A stretch of DNA of 64,000 nucleotides from 66-474 sp035606235. Lineage in GTDB: Bacteria > Pseudomonadota > Gammaproteobacteria > Xanthomonadales > Rhodanobacteraceae. Shown here piece after piece: positions 18,778 to 27,191 of this stretch. The notes beneath the pieces are model-generated. The model worked only from the letters and a program-made list of their open reading frames with translations, made no database searches and was not told where the DNA came from. Made by a program: the position numbers and the translations under genes. Location of the stretch: assembly GCA_035606235.1 (NCBI GenBank), contig DATNFU010000015.1, forward strand, positions 1 to 64,000, read 5' to 3'. The first letter of the stretch is position 1. Each line of letters begins with the position of its first letter.

Positions 18778-20471
18778 TACGCGTGCGCACTCCGTTGTCT
18801 GGCCAGGTTGTCCACGCAATGCCGCAGCATGGCCGCGATCGGCCGCATGCCGGTTTCGTCCAGCGAGTAAGGATCGGCGATTTCGGTCTGCCGCGCGCCG
18901 CGGCGGGCGGCGGCGACGCCCAGCAGCACCGCTTTCGGAATTGCCTGCGGGCAGCTGCGCGCCAGCGCGCGCCAGTTCTCCGCATCCATCACGATGATGA
19001 GGTCGGCCCATTCGATCAGCGTGGCATCCACCACGCGCGAGCGATGGCCGCCCAACTGCAGGCCCAGGGTCTGCTCGACCACCTTGGCCCAGCCGAGAGG
19101 TACACGGCGCTGCGCCTGCGCGTGAAAGCCGGCCGAAGCGATTTCAACGTCGCGCGCACAGGTTTGCAGCAGCCCTGCGACCACCGGGCTGCGGCAGATA
19201 TTCCCGTAGCACAGCACCAGTACCCGGCGGATGCGGCGTTCACGCCAACCATCGCGCAGCCTGCGCCAGTTGGCGCGCGCGTTGCGCGCGGCCCGGCTGC
19301 GTTGCGCGCGTGGCAGCGCATCGCGACACAGCCGCCACCACAGTTGCGGCTGCCGCCAGCGGAACAGATCCCAGCGCTCGCGCCCGAGCAGGGGACGCAG
19401 CAACCCGCAAAAGTCGCCGACACGCAGCGACGCGACTCGCAGCGGATCGTGCCGCTGTCGCCAGGACTGCACGAACCAGTGCGCATCAGCGACCAGGCTG
19501 CGCGCATGCATGCCACGCCGATAACGCGGTTGCGCTCCGAGCGGTTGGCGCGTCGCGAGCTTCAGCAAGCCGAGCGGAAAATTGACGCCGGCGGCGGTGG
19601 CCAGCGGCAGCGAACCCCACAGGCGCGGATTGATTTCCAGCAGACGGTAATCGCCCTCGTCGTTGCACTTGAATTCCACCATCGCCACTCCGTGCCAGCG
19701 CAGGTGAATCAGCAGTGTCAGCGCCGCTTCCAGCAATGGCGCCGGCGGTTCGATCGCGCGCCGATAGGTGCTGGCGCCGCCGGTGACCGGCATTTCGTGG
19801 ATGCGTCGATGGGCGAACCACCAGCGCGGCCTGCCATGCTCGAACAACAGCTCGATGCCGACGCCGTGGCCGCGAAAATATTCCTGTTCGACCACCGGCG
19901 TGAACGGCAGCATCGCCGCATGCGCGGCGCGGCGCTCCTGTCCATCCCGGCACACGCGCACGTCGAAGGCCAGGATCGTGTCGCATCCCGGCACCTTGCT
20001 GTGCAGCGGCTTCACCACCAGCGGGTAGGAGACACATTCCGGCGCCTGTTCCGTCGCGGTCACGACCATTCCGCGCGGTGTCTTGATACCCAGTTCGCGC
20101 GCGAGATCCAGCGTGCGCTGCTTGTCCAGCGCGATGTCCAGCGATGCTTCGCAGCTCAGCACCGCCTTGGCCCGCAGTTGTGGATCGAGCGCATCGGCCT
20201 TCAGCGCCAGCAGCGAGGCCTCGGTGCAGCACAGGATCAGTTCGTAATGTTCATTGCGATCCAGCGCAATCAGCCATTCGCGCAAGGCGGTCACGTTCGC
20301 GGGCTGGACCAGCCGGCGCGCGGCGCGGCGCGAAGCGAAGCCGAGACAATCAGGCTCGATCCCCGCCACGTGCAACTCGCAGCAAGCCGGGAGCGCAAGC
20401 AGCGATTCCGCCGCAGCCTTGCTGTGGCCGTCGAGGATCAATACTTTCGGCCGCTTGATGGTCATCGGCAT
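18777..20471 (-). CDS. ATP-grasp ligase fused to low-molecular-weight protein tyrosine phosphatase
   Basis: A 564-residue two-part protein. Residues 1-395 are an ATP-grasp domain: YPLVVKPLHSKVPG carries the ATP-binding Lys, and VEFKC...LLEINPRLWGS gives the Mg-binding Glu and Asn. Such enzymes join a carboxylate to an amine through an acyl phosphate. Residues 412-564 are a low-molecular-weight tyrosine phosphatase: CYGNICR (Cys421, Arg427) is the complete C-x5-R loop, and DPYSLDE supplies the acid Asp. Wzb-type phosphatases normally act on BY-kinases of EPS export and are free-standing. The start at 20471 lies 1 base after the upstream deacetylase stop; ATG at 20465 is the alternative. The frame is continuous across both domains, with no sign of a sequencing frameshift. 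The ligase substrate is unknown. Confidence 0.88.
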   Translation of the reverse strand: MPMTIKRPKVLILDGHSKAAAESLLALPACCELHVAGIEPDCLGFASRRAARRLVQPANVTALREWLIALDRNEHYELILCCTEASLLALKADALDPQLRAKAVLSCEASLDIALDKQRTLDLARELGIKTPRGMVVTATEQAPECVSYPLVVKPLHSKVPGCDTILAFDVRVCRDGQERRAAHAAMLPFTPVVEQEYFRGHGVGIELLFEHGRPRWWFAHRRIHEMPVTGGASTYRRAIEPPAPLLEAALTLLIHLRWHGVAMVEFKCNDEGDYRLLEINPRLWGSLPLATAAGVNFPLGLLKLATRQPLGAQPRYRRGMHARSLVADAHWFVQSWRQRHDPLRVASLRVGDFCGLLRPLLGRERWDLFRWRQPQLWWRLCRDALPRAQRSRAARNARANWRRLRDGWRERRIRRVLVLCYGNICRSPVVAGLLQTCARDVEIASAGFHAQAQRRVPLGWAKVVEQTLGLQLGGHRSRVVDATLIEWADLIIVMDAENWRALARSCPQAIPKAVLLGVAAARRGARQTEIADPYSLDETGMRPIAAMLRHCVDNLARQRSAHA

Positions 20472-20472
20472 C

Positions 20473-21417
20473 TCACGCTGCGGGCCGGTGCAGGCGGCGA
20501 ACGAAATAACTCTTGCGATCGCCGGCGGGAACACGCGGCAAGGTGTACACATCGGCATCGGCGGTGACCACGTCTTCGCGCGTGGAGAGTGCGGCGCGAT
20601 AAACCTCGCGCACCGCCTGGCGCGAAGCATGGTCATGGTCGCCATTGGGATAGCAGAACAGATCCACGCTGCGGCCGAGGCGCTGCTCCAGCGCGCGGCG
20701 ACTGTCCACCAATTCGGCGTGCAACGCCTGGCGCGGCAACCGGCTCAGGATCGGATGGGTGGCAGTATGGGAACCGATGCCGATCAACTGCGCATCCAGC
20801 CGCGCCAGTTGTGACCAGCTCATCGGCGCATGGCGGTCCAGCTGCGCGGCGGTCGGTTCGAATTGCCGGGTGCACGCGCGCACGCGCTCCTCAAACGCCT
20901 GCCGTTCGGAAAGCGCCAGCTGTTTGGCCCAGTCCACCATCGCTCGCGCGGAATGCTTTGGACTGCCGATTTTCAGCGCCAGACGTGCGCGCTCCGCATC
21001 GCCCAACAGCGACAGGCGTACACGCAACTCGGTATTCCAGAGCCATGCGCCGGATTCGATCAGACCCGGACAGACGAAAAAAGTGGCCGGCACGCGTGCA
21101 TCGCGCAGCAACGGCCAGACCACGCTGTAATGATTGCGCACACCGTCATCGAAACTGAGCGCGACTTCTTCGCCATTGGCGGTGCCCGCGATCAGGCGAT
21201 CGACCAAACGCGTCAGCGGCACCACATCGAACGTATCGCGGAGGAATCGCAACTGCCAGCGGAATTGGCGGATCGACACGTCCTCGTGGCCGACGCTGTG
21301 GTACATCAGGATGCGCGGGCGGCGCACCGCCCTGGCGCGTCGCAACGCATGGCCCGACCACAACGAGGCCAATTGCAGGGGCGGCGCCAACGCGCGCCGC
21401 AGAACGATGCTGTGCAT
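20473..21417 (-). CDS. Polysaccharide deacetylase family protein (NodB/CE4)
   Basis: A 314-residue protein. RPRILMYHSV opens the NodB homology domain; VALSFDDG holds the catalytic base and first metal Asp; SHTATHP supplies the two metal histidines; CYPNGDHD is the third motif. CE4 enzymes remove N- or O-acetyl groups from polysaccharides. The N-terminus has no clear signal peptide, although a hydrophobic stretch near residues 8-22 could associate with membrane. AAGGAAG precedes the ATG at 21417. It is first in the unit deacetylase / ATP-grasp-phosphatase / GT2 and diverges from galE across 180 bp. A second CE4 protein is encoded at 35324-36163. Confidence 0.9.
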   Translation of the reverse strand: MHSIVLRRALAPPLQLASLWSGHALRRARAVRRPRILMYHSVGHEDVSIRQFRWQLRFLRDTFDVVPLTRLVDRLIAGTANGEEVALSFDDGVRNHYSVVWPLLRDARVPATFFVCPGLIESGAWLWNTELRVRLSLLGDAERARLALKIGSPKHSARAMVDWAKQLALSERQAFEERVRACTRQFEPTAAQLDRHAPMSWSQLARLDAQLIGIGSHTATHPILSRLPRQALHAELVDSRRALEQRLGRSVDLFCYPNGDHDHASRQAVREVYRAALSTREDVVTADADVYTLPRVPAGDRKSYFVRRLHRPAA

Positions 21418-21597
21418 GGACTGGAGCTTCCTTGCGAGTCCGCTTGCGCATTGTAGCGGGATGCCCGATCAACGATGCATGAAGCAGGTGTGATTGATTT
21501 CGACCGTTCATTCTTTCGTTCACCTTGCGCAAACAAAAACGGAGTCACTCTTGGGGTCGCGCAGGAAGCGCGGCGGCATTCGAAGGTCAAGGACGCG

Positions 21598-22692
21598 ATG
21601 CGGAAGCAATCCACCATTCTGGTCACCGGCGGTGCCGGTTACATCGGCAGCCATGTCGTATTGCAATTGGTCGAAGCCGGCGAGCGCGTGATCGTGCTGG
21701 ATGATCTGAGCACCGGGTTTCGCGACGCGGTGATCGGTGCCGATCTGGTGGTCGGCGATGTCGGCGACATCGCGCTGGTGTCGCGACTGCTGCGCGAACA
21801 TGCGTGCGACACGGTCATGCATTTCGCCGCACGCACGATCGTGCCGGAGTCGGTTGCCGATCCCCTGCGCTACTACGGCAACAACACCTGCGCCACGCGC
21901 AATCTGCTGGCGGCCTGCGCGCAAGCCCGGGTGCAGAGTTTCGTGTTTTCCTCGACCGCCGCAGTGTACGGCACGCCACCGGATGGCAAGGCGTCGGAAG
22001 ACAGCCCGCTCGCGCCGATCAATCCGTACGGTCGCTCCAAGCTGATGAGCGAGTGGATGCTGCGCGATCTTGGCCAAGCCGGCGGTCCGCGCTACGTCGC
22101 GTTGCGCTACTTCAACGTCGCCGGCTGCGATCCCGCCGGACGCATTGGCCAGTCCACCAAAAACGCCACCCTGCTGGTGAAGGTCGCCTGCGAAGCCGCG
22201 CTCGGCAAGCGCCCGCAGCTTTCCATCTTCGGCACCGACTACGACACACCCGACGGCACCGGCGTGCGCGATTACATCCACGTCGCGGATCTGGCGCGCG
22301 CGCATCTGGATGCGCTGGCTTATCTGCGCGACGGCGGCGACTCAACCACGCTCAATTGCGGTTACGGCCACGGCTATTCCGTGCGTGAAGTGCTGGACGC
22401 GGTCGGTCGTGCGAATGGCGAGCCGGTTCCATGCGTGGAGCGCGCGCGTCGCCCCGGCGATCCTTCCACATTGATCGCGGAGGCGCGGCGCATCCGGCGC
22501 ACGCTGGGCTGGCAGCCGCGCCACGATGATCTGGCATTTATCGCGCGCACCGCGCTGGCGTGGGAGCGCAAGCTGGGCCAGCCCTTCGAATCCGCGGAGG
22601 TGATCAGGTCAGTGCCCACGAGACGCGATGGTTTCGATCCAGCAATGCCACCACGCAATCGAGTGTACGCGCCAGGCGCATCGCTTCGTTGA
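21598..22692 (+). CDS. galE: UDP-glucose 4-epimerase
   Basis: A 364-residue short-chain dehydrogenase. The N-terminal NAD motif is TGGAGYIG, SSTAAVYG precedes the catalytic Tyr-x3-Lys in NPYGRSKLM, and RYFNVAG and GVRDYIHV are typical of GalE. It interconverts UDP-glucose and UDP-galactose in the cytoplasm for EPS. ATG 21598 follows AAGGA closely and begins directly at the Rossmann fold; the frame is open from 21475 without function. The last 30 or so residues extend beyond the usual GalE length and overlap by 89 bp the 3' end of the convergent glycosyltransferase gene, so the tail may be recently acquired. Confidence 0.93.
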   Translation: MRKQSTILVTGGAGYIGSHVVLQLVEAGERVIVLDDLSTGFRDAVIGADLVVGDVGDIALVSRLLREHACDTVMHFAARTIVPESVADPLRYYGNNTCATRNLLAACAQARVQSFVFSSTAAVYGTPPDGKASEDSPLAPINPYGRSKLMSEWMLRDLGQAGGPRYVALRYFNVAGCDPAGRIGQSTKNATLLVKVACEAALGKRPQLSIFGTDYDTPDGTGVRDYIHVADLARAHLDALAYLRDGGDSTTLNCGYGHGYSVREVLDAVGRANGEPVPCVERARRPGDPSTLIAEARRIRRTLGWQPRHDDLAFIARTALAWERKLGQPFESAEVIRSVPTRRDGFDPAMPPRNRVYAPGASLR

Positions 22693-23755
22693 AACGCACC
22701 TTGGCGTCGTATGCCGCGCGCGCGCCGATGCGGCGGTAACTTTCGGGGTCGAGCGCGAGCGCTTCGCGTAACGTCTGCTTCCAGCATTCGACGGTTGGCT
22801 CGCGCACGATAAAACCATTGGTGCGATGGCGCAGGTAGATGCGTGGTGCGATCGAGTCGGTGGAAACCACCAGTTTGCCCTGATGCATCGCATGCAGGAT
22901 GGTGCGGTCGCCGGTTGAGCGGGTCAATCCTTGCTGAATCGGCATCGCGTACACACGACAGCCGCACATCTGCCTGTAATAGGTATCGTTGGACCAATCG
23001 GTGTGCAGCGTTACATTGGGGAATGGCGCGACCAGCTCACGCAAGCGGCTGTCCACGCGTCCAGCCGGAATCCCGATCCGGGTCGGCACGCCCAGCTCTC
23101 CGACCGCGCGCAGGAAAGCCGTGTAGTCGCGAAAAGAATGTCCGCCGGTGAGCACGTAATCGCCGAGCGTACTGTCGGGCAGGTCGTAACCGCCGAGCGC
23201 GGTGGACCACGGAATCGCGCACAGTTTCTCTTCCGGGATTCCAAACTCCGCGTGATAAATCGCGATCTCCTCCGGCGAGTGCACCTGCACTTGCGCCAGC
23301 ACGCGATTGGCCAGGCGCAGCAATTGCCGCTGCAGCCAACCCGCCGCACCCGCGGACTTCTGCCAATGCGCATCCACGATCACGTGCGGCGCTTTGATCC
23401 ATGGGCACAGCCCGGCAAGCGCGGCATAGACAAGATCCGCGCGCTCTCCACCCGCGATCAATACCAGCTGGTAACGATGCGCGCGCGCCAGCAATCGCAA
23501 AATGACGGAGATATCCGGGATGCCGACTTTGCGCGTCAGCGGTGTCAGCCAATTCCGGCGCGCACCAAGCGTGGTCACCACGCGGTTCCAGACTGGCGAC
23601 TTCGGATACGGCAAGGTGCTGAGGATCCTGAATCGCGCGGCACGGCTTTCGACGCCGGCGATCCAGAGTTTCTGGCGCGCGAGCTCAGCCGCGATCGCGT
23701 CTTCGTCATCCTCTCGGGGCACCACGGGCGCGCCCGCAGCGGAAGGTTTTGACAC
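22604..23755 (-). CDS. Putative GT-B glycosyltransferase
   Basis: A 383-residue protein. The C-terminal half has GT4-like features: YVLTGGHSFRDYTAFLRAV for the sugar-nucleotide domain start, then GDRTILHAMHQGKLVVSTD and NGFIVREP in the donor-binding region. The classical EX7E is not clear, so the family assignment is provisional. It probably adds a sugar to the EPS repeat unit. The GTG start at 23755 is chosen because AGGGAGG lies 5 bases upstream; the frame continues to 23833 without a better signal. It diverges from the first beta-helix gene and its 3' end overlaps galE by 89 bp. Confidence 0.72.
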   Translation of the reverse strand: MSKPSAAGAPVVPREDDEDAIAAELARQKLWIAGVESRAARFRILSTLPYPKSPVWNRVVTTLGARRNWLTPLTRKVGIPDISVILRLLARAHRYQLVLIAGGERADLVYAALAGLCPWIKAPHVIVDAHWQKSAGAAGWLQRQLLRLANRVLAQVQVHSPEEIAIYHAEFGIPEEKLCAIPWSTALGGYDLPDSTLGDYVLTGGHSFRDYTAFLRAVGELGVPTRIGIPAGRVDSRLRELVAPFPNVTLHTDWSNDTYYRQMCGCRVYAMPIQQGLTRSTGDRTILHAMHQGKLVVSTDSIAPRIYLRHRTNGFIVREPTVECWKQTLREALALDPESYRRIGARAAYDAKVRFNEAMRLARTLDCVVALLDRNHRVSWALT

Positions 23756-23912
23756 AAACACCTCCCTGTTTGGTCCATCGGCGAACGTGATTTCAATAGT
23801 TAGCCGCGGCGGGTGGCGATCGCGTGAAACCACGGGCGGAACGCACGGTTTTCACATGCTTCTCATGATCGCGAGTAGACCGTACCCCTTCGACTCAGGG
23901 AAGGGCGAACAC

Positions 23913-25484
23913 ATGAAAGGACTTCGCGTTGTGCTGATCGCGCTGCTGTACTGCACGGCGCCGGGTATCGTCGAGCGCGCTGACGCCGCAACTTATTATG
24001 TGCGCAGCGACGGCGGCACGAACTCGCAATGCGACGGCAGCGCGGATGCGGCGCAAGCCGGTTCGCGTGGCCGCGCCTGTGCGTGGGATTCGTTGATGCA
24101 GGCATTGCCGCCGCAGGCAAGCGGCGGGAAAGCGCGCATCCAGGGCGGCGACACGTTGATCATCGGGCAGGGCTCCTATCCGATCGGCTGGAATCGCGAA
24201 TGGGATTGCGCGGTGGACAACGCGCGCGCCTGTGTTCCGCAGGCAATTCCTTCCGGCAGCGCAACCAATCCCACCCGCATTCTCGGTGCGGGCTGGGATT
24301 CAGGCTGCAGCGCACCGCCGCAATTGTGGGGCACGCACGGCGCACGCCAATTGCTGTCGCTGGATGGCAGCAGCCATGTGCTGATCGCCTGCCTCGACCT
24401 CAGCGATCATTCCAATTGCACCAAGGATTACAAACCCGACCCCGCGTACGCGTGTCCACGGGTGGCCGGCGACTGGGGGCGCATGGGCTTGCATGCTCAA
24501 GACAGCAGCGACGTGGCTTTGCAGGATCTGCGCATCCACGGCTTCGCCGGGCAGGGCGTGCAGGCCGGGCGCATTCGCGACTGGACGGTGACGCGGGTGA
24601 AGATCATCGGCAACGGCAACGCTGGCTGGGATGGCGACCTGGGCGGCAACGACCACAGCTCCAGCAATGCCGGCAAGCTGGTGTTCACCGATCTGGAGGT
24701 GGGCTGGAACGGGTGCGCAGAGGATTATCCCGACACCGCCAAGATCATCGACTGCTACGGTCAGAACGAAGGCGGCTATGGCGACGGTTTCGCCGAGGCC
24801 TGGACCGGCGGGGATTACGTATTCGTGCGGCCGGATATCCACGACAACACGCAGGACGGCATTGATCTGCGTTACGCCAACGGCAACGGTTCCATCAGCG
24901 TGGATCAGGGACGCTTCGCGCGCAACGCGGGCAACGATCTCAAGACGATGGGCAGTGCCAACATCACCCATTCGGTATTCATCGCGTATTGCTCTTCAAT
25001 GAAACAACTGGGCTATCCGGCCGGTGCGGATGCATGCCGCGCGGGCGGTGGCGAATACGCGGCCATGAATGGTCCCAACCAGACAGTGACTTTTGCCTGG
25101 AACACCGTGACCGGCGAATCGGGTTGCTTGCTGGGCGGTGATTCCGACAAAGCCGACGCCAGCGACACCTACCTCATCCACAACAACATCTTTCTCGGCG
25201 GCAAACGCTGGAATGGCGACGGTCTGACATGCTTCACCTGGTTCTCCGACGGCACCCCTCCGCAAAAGATCGTCTATCGCGACAACATCATCTGGAATGT
25301 CAGAAATGGCGCCTGCCCGGCCGATTCGCTGTGCGAGGATCCGCGGCTGAAAAACGAAGCGCTCGAGGCCTTTGATCCGACTCCGTTGTCGGGCAGCCCG
25401 GCTGCGCGCGGTACGCGCAAACATGCCGGACATGGCAAGGCCGAAGCGCGCACGAGTTCCGTCGACATCGGCGCGATCGAGTAG
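23913..25484 (+). CDS. Secreted right-handed beta-helix protein (paralogue 1)
   Basis: A 523-residue protein with a signal peptide (about residues 1-25, cleavage likely after ERADA). The mature part starts TYYVRSDGG, followed by a Cys-containing N-terminal block (CAWDSLMQALPP, GGDTLIIGQGSY) and many short beta-turn repeats with conserved Asn and Gly, ending VDIGAIE. This pattern fits a right-handed parallel beta-helix of the pectate-lyase superfamily. Proteins of this shape cut or epimerise acidic polysaccharides or bind them. It is clearly paralogous to the protein at 27192-29078. Export and location suggest action on the locus's own EPS; the reaction is not known. ATG 23913 is preferred to 23856 because it starts the signal peptide and follows a purine-rich site. 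Confidence 0.85.
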   Translation: MKGLRVVLIALLYCTAPGIVERADAATYYVRSDGGTNSQCDGSADAAQAGSRGRACAWDSLMQALPPQASGGKARIQGGDTLIIGQGSYPIGWNREWDCAVDNARACVPQAIPSGSATNPTRILGAGWDSGCSAPPQLWGTHGARQLLSLDGSSHVLIACLDLSDHSNCTKDYKPDPAYACPRVAGDWGRMGLHAQDSSDVALQDLRIHGFAGQGVQAGRIRDWTVTRVKIIGNGNAGWDGDLGGNDHSSSNAGKLVFTDLEVGWNGCAEDYPDTAKIIDCYGQNEGGYGDGFAEAWTGGDYVFVRPDIHDNTQDGIDLRYANGNGSISVDQGRFARNAGNDLKTMGSANITHSVFIAYCSSMKQLGYPAGADACRAGGGEYAAMNGPNQTVTFAWNTVTGESGCLLGGDSDKADASDTYLIHNNIFLGGKRWNGDGLTCFTWFSDGTPPQKIVYRDNIIWNVRNGACPADSLCEDPRLKNEALEAFDPTPLSGSPAARGTRKHAGHGKAEARTSSVDIGAIE

Positions 25485-25485
25485 C

Positions 25486-25623
25486 TGTCGCAGGAGCTGT
25501 GTTCCGGCGCGAGCCGCCTGCAGTTAGAAAAAATGCTGCGAGTGCTCGGAGCAGCTCGGGAGCGCGCCATGCGCACCATTGCGGGGGGACAGAGACGCCG
25601 TCGAACGCGGCCGCTCCTACATC
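25486..25623. repeat. REP-like palindromic element pair
   Basis: Between the beta-helix stop and the EAL gene end, two GGAGC-cored segments lie in opposite orientation: cgcaggagctgtgttccggc (25490-25509) and gcggccgctcctac (25607-25620, read on the other strand as gtaggagcggccgc). They resemble the REP/BIME elements of xanthomonads and pseudomonads. The right-hand unit overlaps the EAL gene end and supplies its TAG stop codon at 25617-25619. Confidence 0.5.
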
Positions 25624-26858
25624 GTCAGGGCAGGGATGCAGCCCGCGACCGCTTCCGCGCCCGCGCGCGCGGCTTCGCCAGACAGCACCGCCGCGGCGGG
25701 CATCGCCCGACCGATCAGGTAACCCTGCGCGTAGCGCACGCCCAGTTCGCGCAGGCGCTGCAGTTGCCGCGCGTTCTCCACGCCCTCGCAGATCACCGCC
25801 GCGCCCAAGCCGTGCGCCATCGCCACCACCGCTTCCACGATCGTCATGGCGCGGTCGCTGTCGAACATCTGGCGCGCGAACGCCTGGTCCAGCTTGACGA
25901 ACTCGAAGTCGAGCTGGTGCAGGTGGGTCAGGTTGGAATAGCCCGTGCCGAAATCATCCAGCGCGAACGGGATGCCATGTTCACGACAGTGCCGCATCAC
26001 CGCGCCGACCTGCGCGTAATCGAGCATGCGGCTTTCGGTTACTTCAAGCTTCAACATGCCCGCCGGCAAACCGGCTTCCTGCACGCGCGCCAGGATCTGC
26101 CGCGCGGTGCCGGGCTCCACCAGTTGCCGCGCCGATAAATTGAGCGCGATATTGGGCAGCGGTTCGCTGCCCCCGATGCGGTACAGCGCGCTCAAGGTGT
26201 CGATCACGCGTGCCAGTCCGTATTCGCCGACCGGCACGATCAGCGATGTTTCCTCGGCGAGCTTGATGAATTCCGCCGGCGACACCGCGCCGCGCCCCGG
26301 CAATTCCCAACGCACGAGCGCTTCGTAACCGGATACGCGCGATTCCAGCAGATCGTAGATCGGTTGATAGCGCACCTCCAGCGTGCCCTGGTCGAGCGCG
26401 TCGCGCAGTTGCGCTTCCAGCCGGATCTTCTCGATGCCGCTGCGTTCGTCGGTGTCGTCACAAGGCACGTCTTCCGCCGGCAGGGGCGCATCCGCCGGCA
26501 GGCTGGCGATCACGCTTTGCTTGTAGCGCAACAGGCTGTCCACCAGCGCCCGCACGATCGAGTCGCCGTCTGCCAGGCGTTCGCGAAATTGATCCGGTTC
26601 GATCGCCAGCAGCACGGTGTCGCCGCAAGCCGTGGCGGTATCGGTGCGCGGCGATCCATCCAGCAGACCGATCTCGCCGATCAACTCGCCCGGCCGGAGC
26701 ACGCCATGGCGGGTGATGCGACGGCCGTGCACCGAGACCAGTTCCACCGCGCCGCTTTCGATCAGCCACGCGCAATCGGAGGGCTCACCCTGGCTGTACA
26801 GCACTTCTCCCGCGAACAACTCGCGCCGAGTCGTCATGTCGAATTCCCTGATCTGCAT
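25617..26858 (-). CDS. Cyclic-nucleotide-binding domain / EAL c-di-GMP phosphodiesterase
   Basis: A 413-residue cytoplasmic signalling protein. Residues 8-110 form a cNMP-binding beta-roll (PGELIGEIGLLDGSPRTDTA is the phosphate-binding cassette). Residues about 145-395 are an EAL domain with the catalytic set intact: EAL at 179-181, NLSARQL, LEVTES, LDDFGTGYS, VKLDQAF and EGVEN. It should therefore hydrolyse c-di-GMP, with the sensor domain gating activity; whether the ligand is cAMP, c-di-GMP or another nucleotide is unknown. ATG 26858 has GAAGG close upstream. It lies between the two beta-helix genes, inside the EPS locus, so local control of EPS by c-di-GMP is plausible. The stop codon falls in a REP-like element. 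Confidence 0.9.
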   Translation of the reverse strand: MQIREFDMTTRRELFAGEVLYSQGEPSDCAWLIESGAVELVSVHGRRITRHGVLRPGELIGEIGLLDGSPRTDTATACGDTVLLAIEPDQFRERLADGDSIVRALVDSLLRYKQSVIASLPADAPLPAEDVPCDDTDERSGIEKIRLEAQLRDALDQGTLEVRYQPIYDLLESRVSGYEALVRWELPGRGAVSPAEFIKLAEETSLIVPVGEYGLARVIDTLSALYRIGGSEPLPNIALNLSARQLVEPGTARQILARVQEAGLPAGMLKLEVTESRMLDYAQVGAVMRHCREHGIPFALDDFGTGYSNLTHLHQLDFEFVKLDQAFARQMFDSDRAMTIVEAVVAMAHGLGAAVICEGVENARQLQRLRELGVRYAQGYLIGRAMPAAAVLSGEAARAGAEAVAGCIPALTM

Positions 26859-27191
26859 GCGCCCTTCACAAGTGTGCCAGCCGGTGCTCACGCTTGTCTC
26901 GCATTTCACGATCGCTGCACGGCAGCTCGCTCGCACAAGTTAATTCAACGTTGAGTTCGTTAAGCGTCTGTTTGACTGCGTGAAGACGCGTGCACGCAAT
27001 TGCGACTTTTGTGATGGTGTTGTCGAAAACAGGTGTAGGAGAGGTGTTCAAGCTACTTAGAAGCCACTGTAGTCTTCTCCCGGTCGGCCACTCTGGCTGG
27101 CGGAGCTCGATAGGGATTTCAAGCGTCTCCCGCGAAGTCATCGTCGGAAGGACAGATTGCTTCGCGTTGTTTTCGCAAAGGTGAAATCCCC
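26859..27191. promoter_or_regulatory. Divergent intergenic region with a palindrome
   Basis: A 333-bp gap separating the EAL gene (leftward) from beta-helix gene 2 (rightward). It is more AT-rich than its surroundings and contains the perfect palindrome TCAACGTTGA at 26945-26954, with near-symmetric flanks (AAT / GTT), inside a TTAA-bounded segment. That is about 90 bp ahead of the EAL start and could be an operator. No gene or convincing promoter box was found. Confidence 0.45.

Noticed and set aside
18765..20567. Plus-strand frame of 600 codons
   Set aside because: Antisense to the ATP-grasp/phosphatase gene, whose motifs and coupling are clear; the shadow has no recognisable features.
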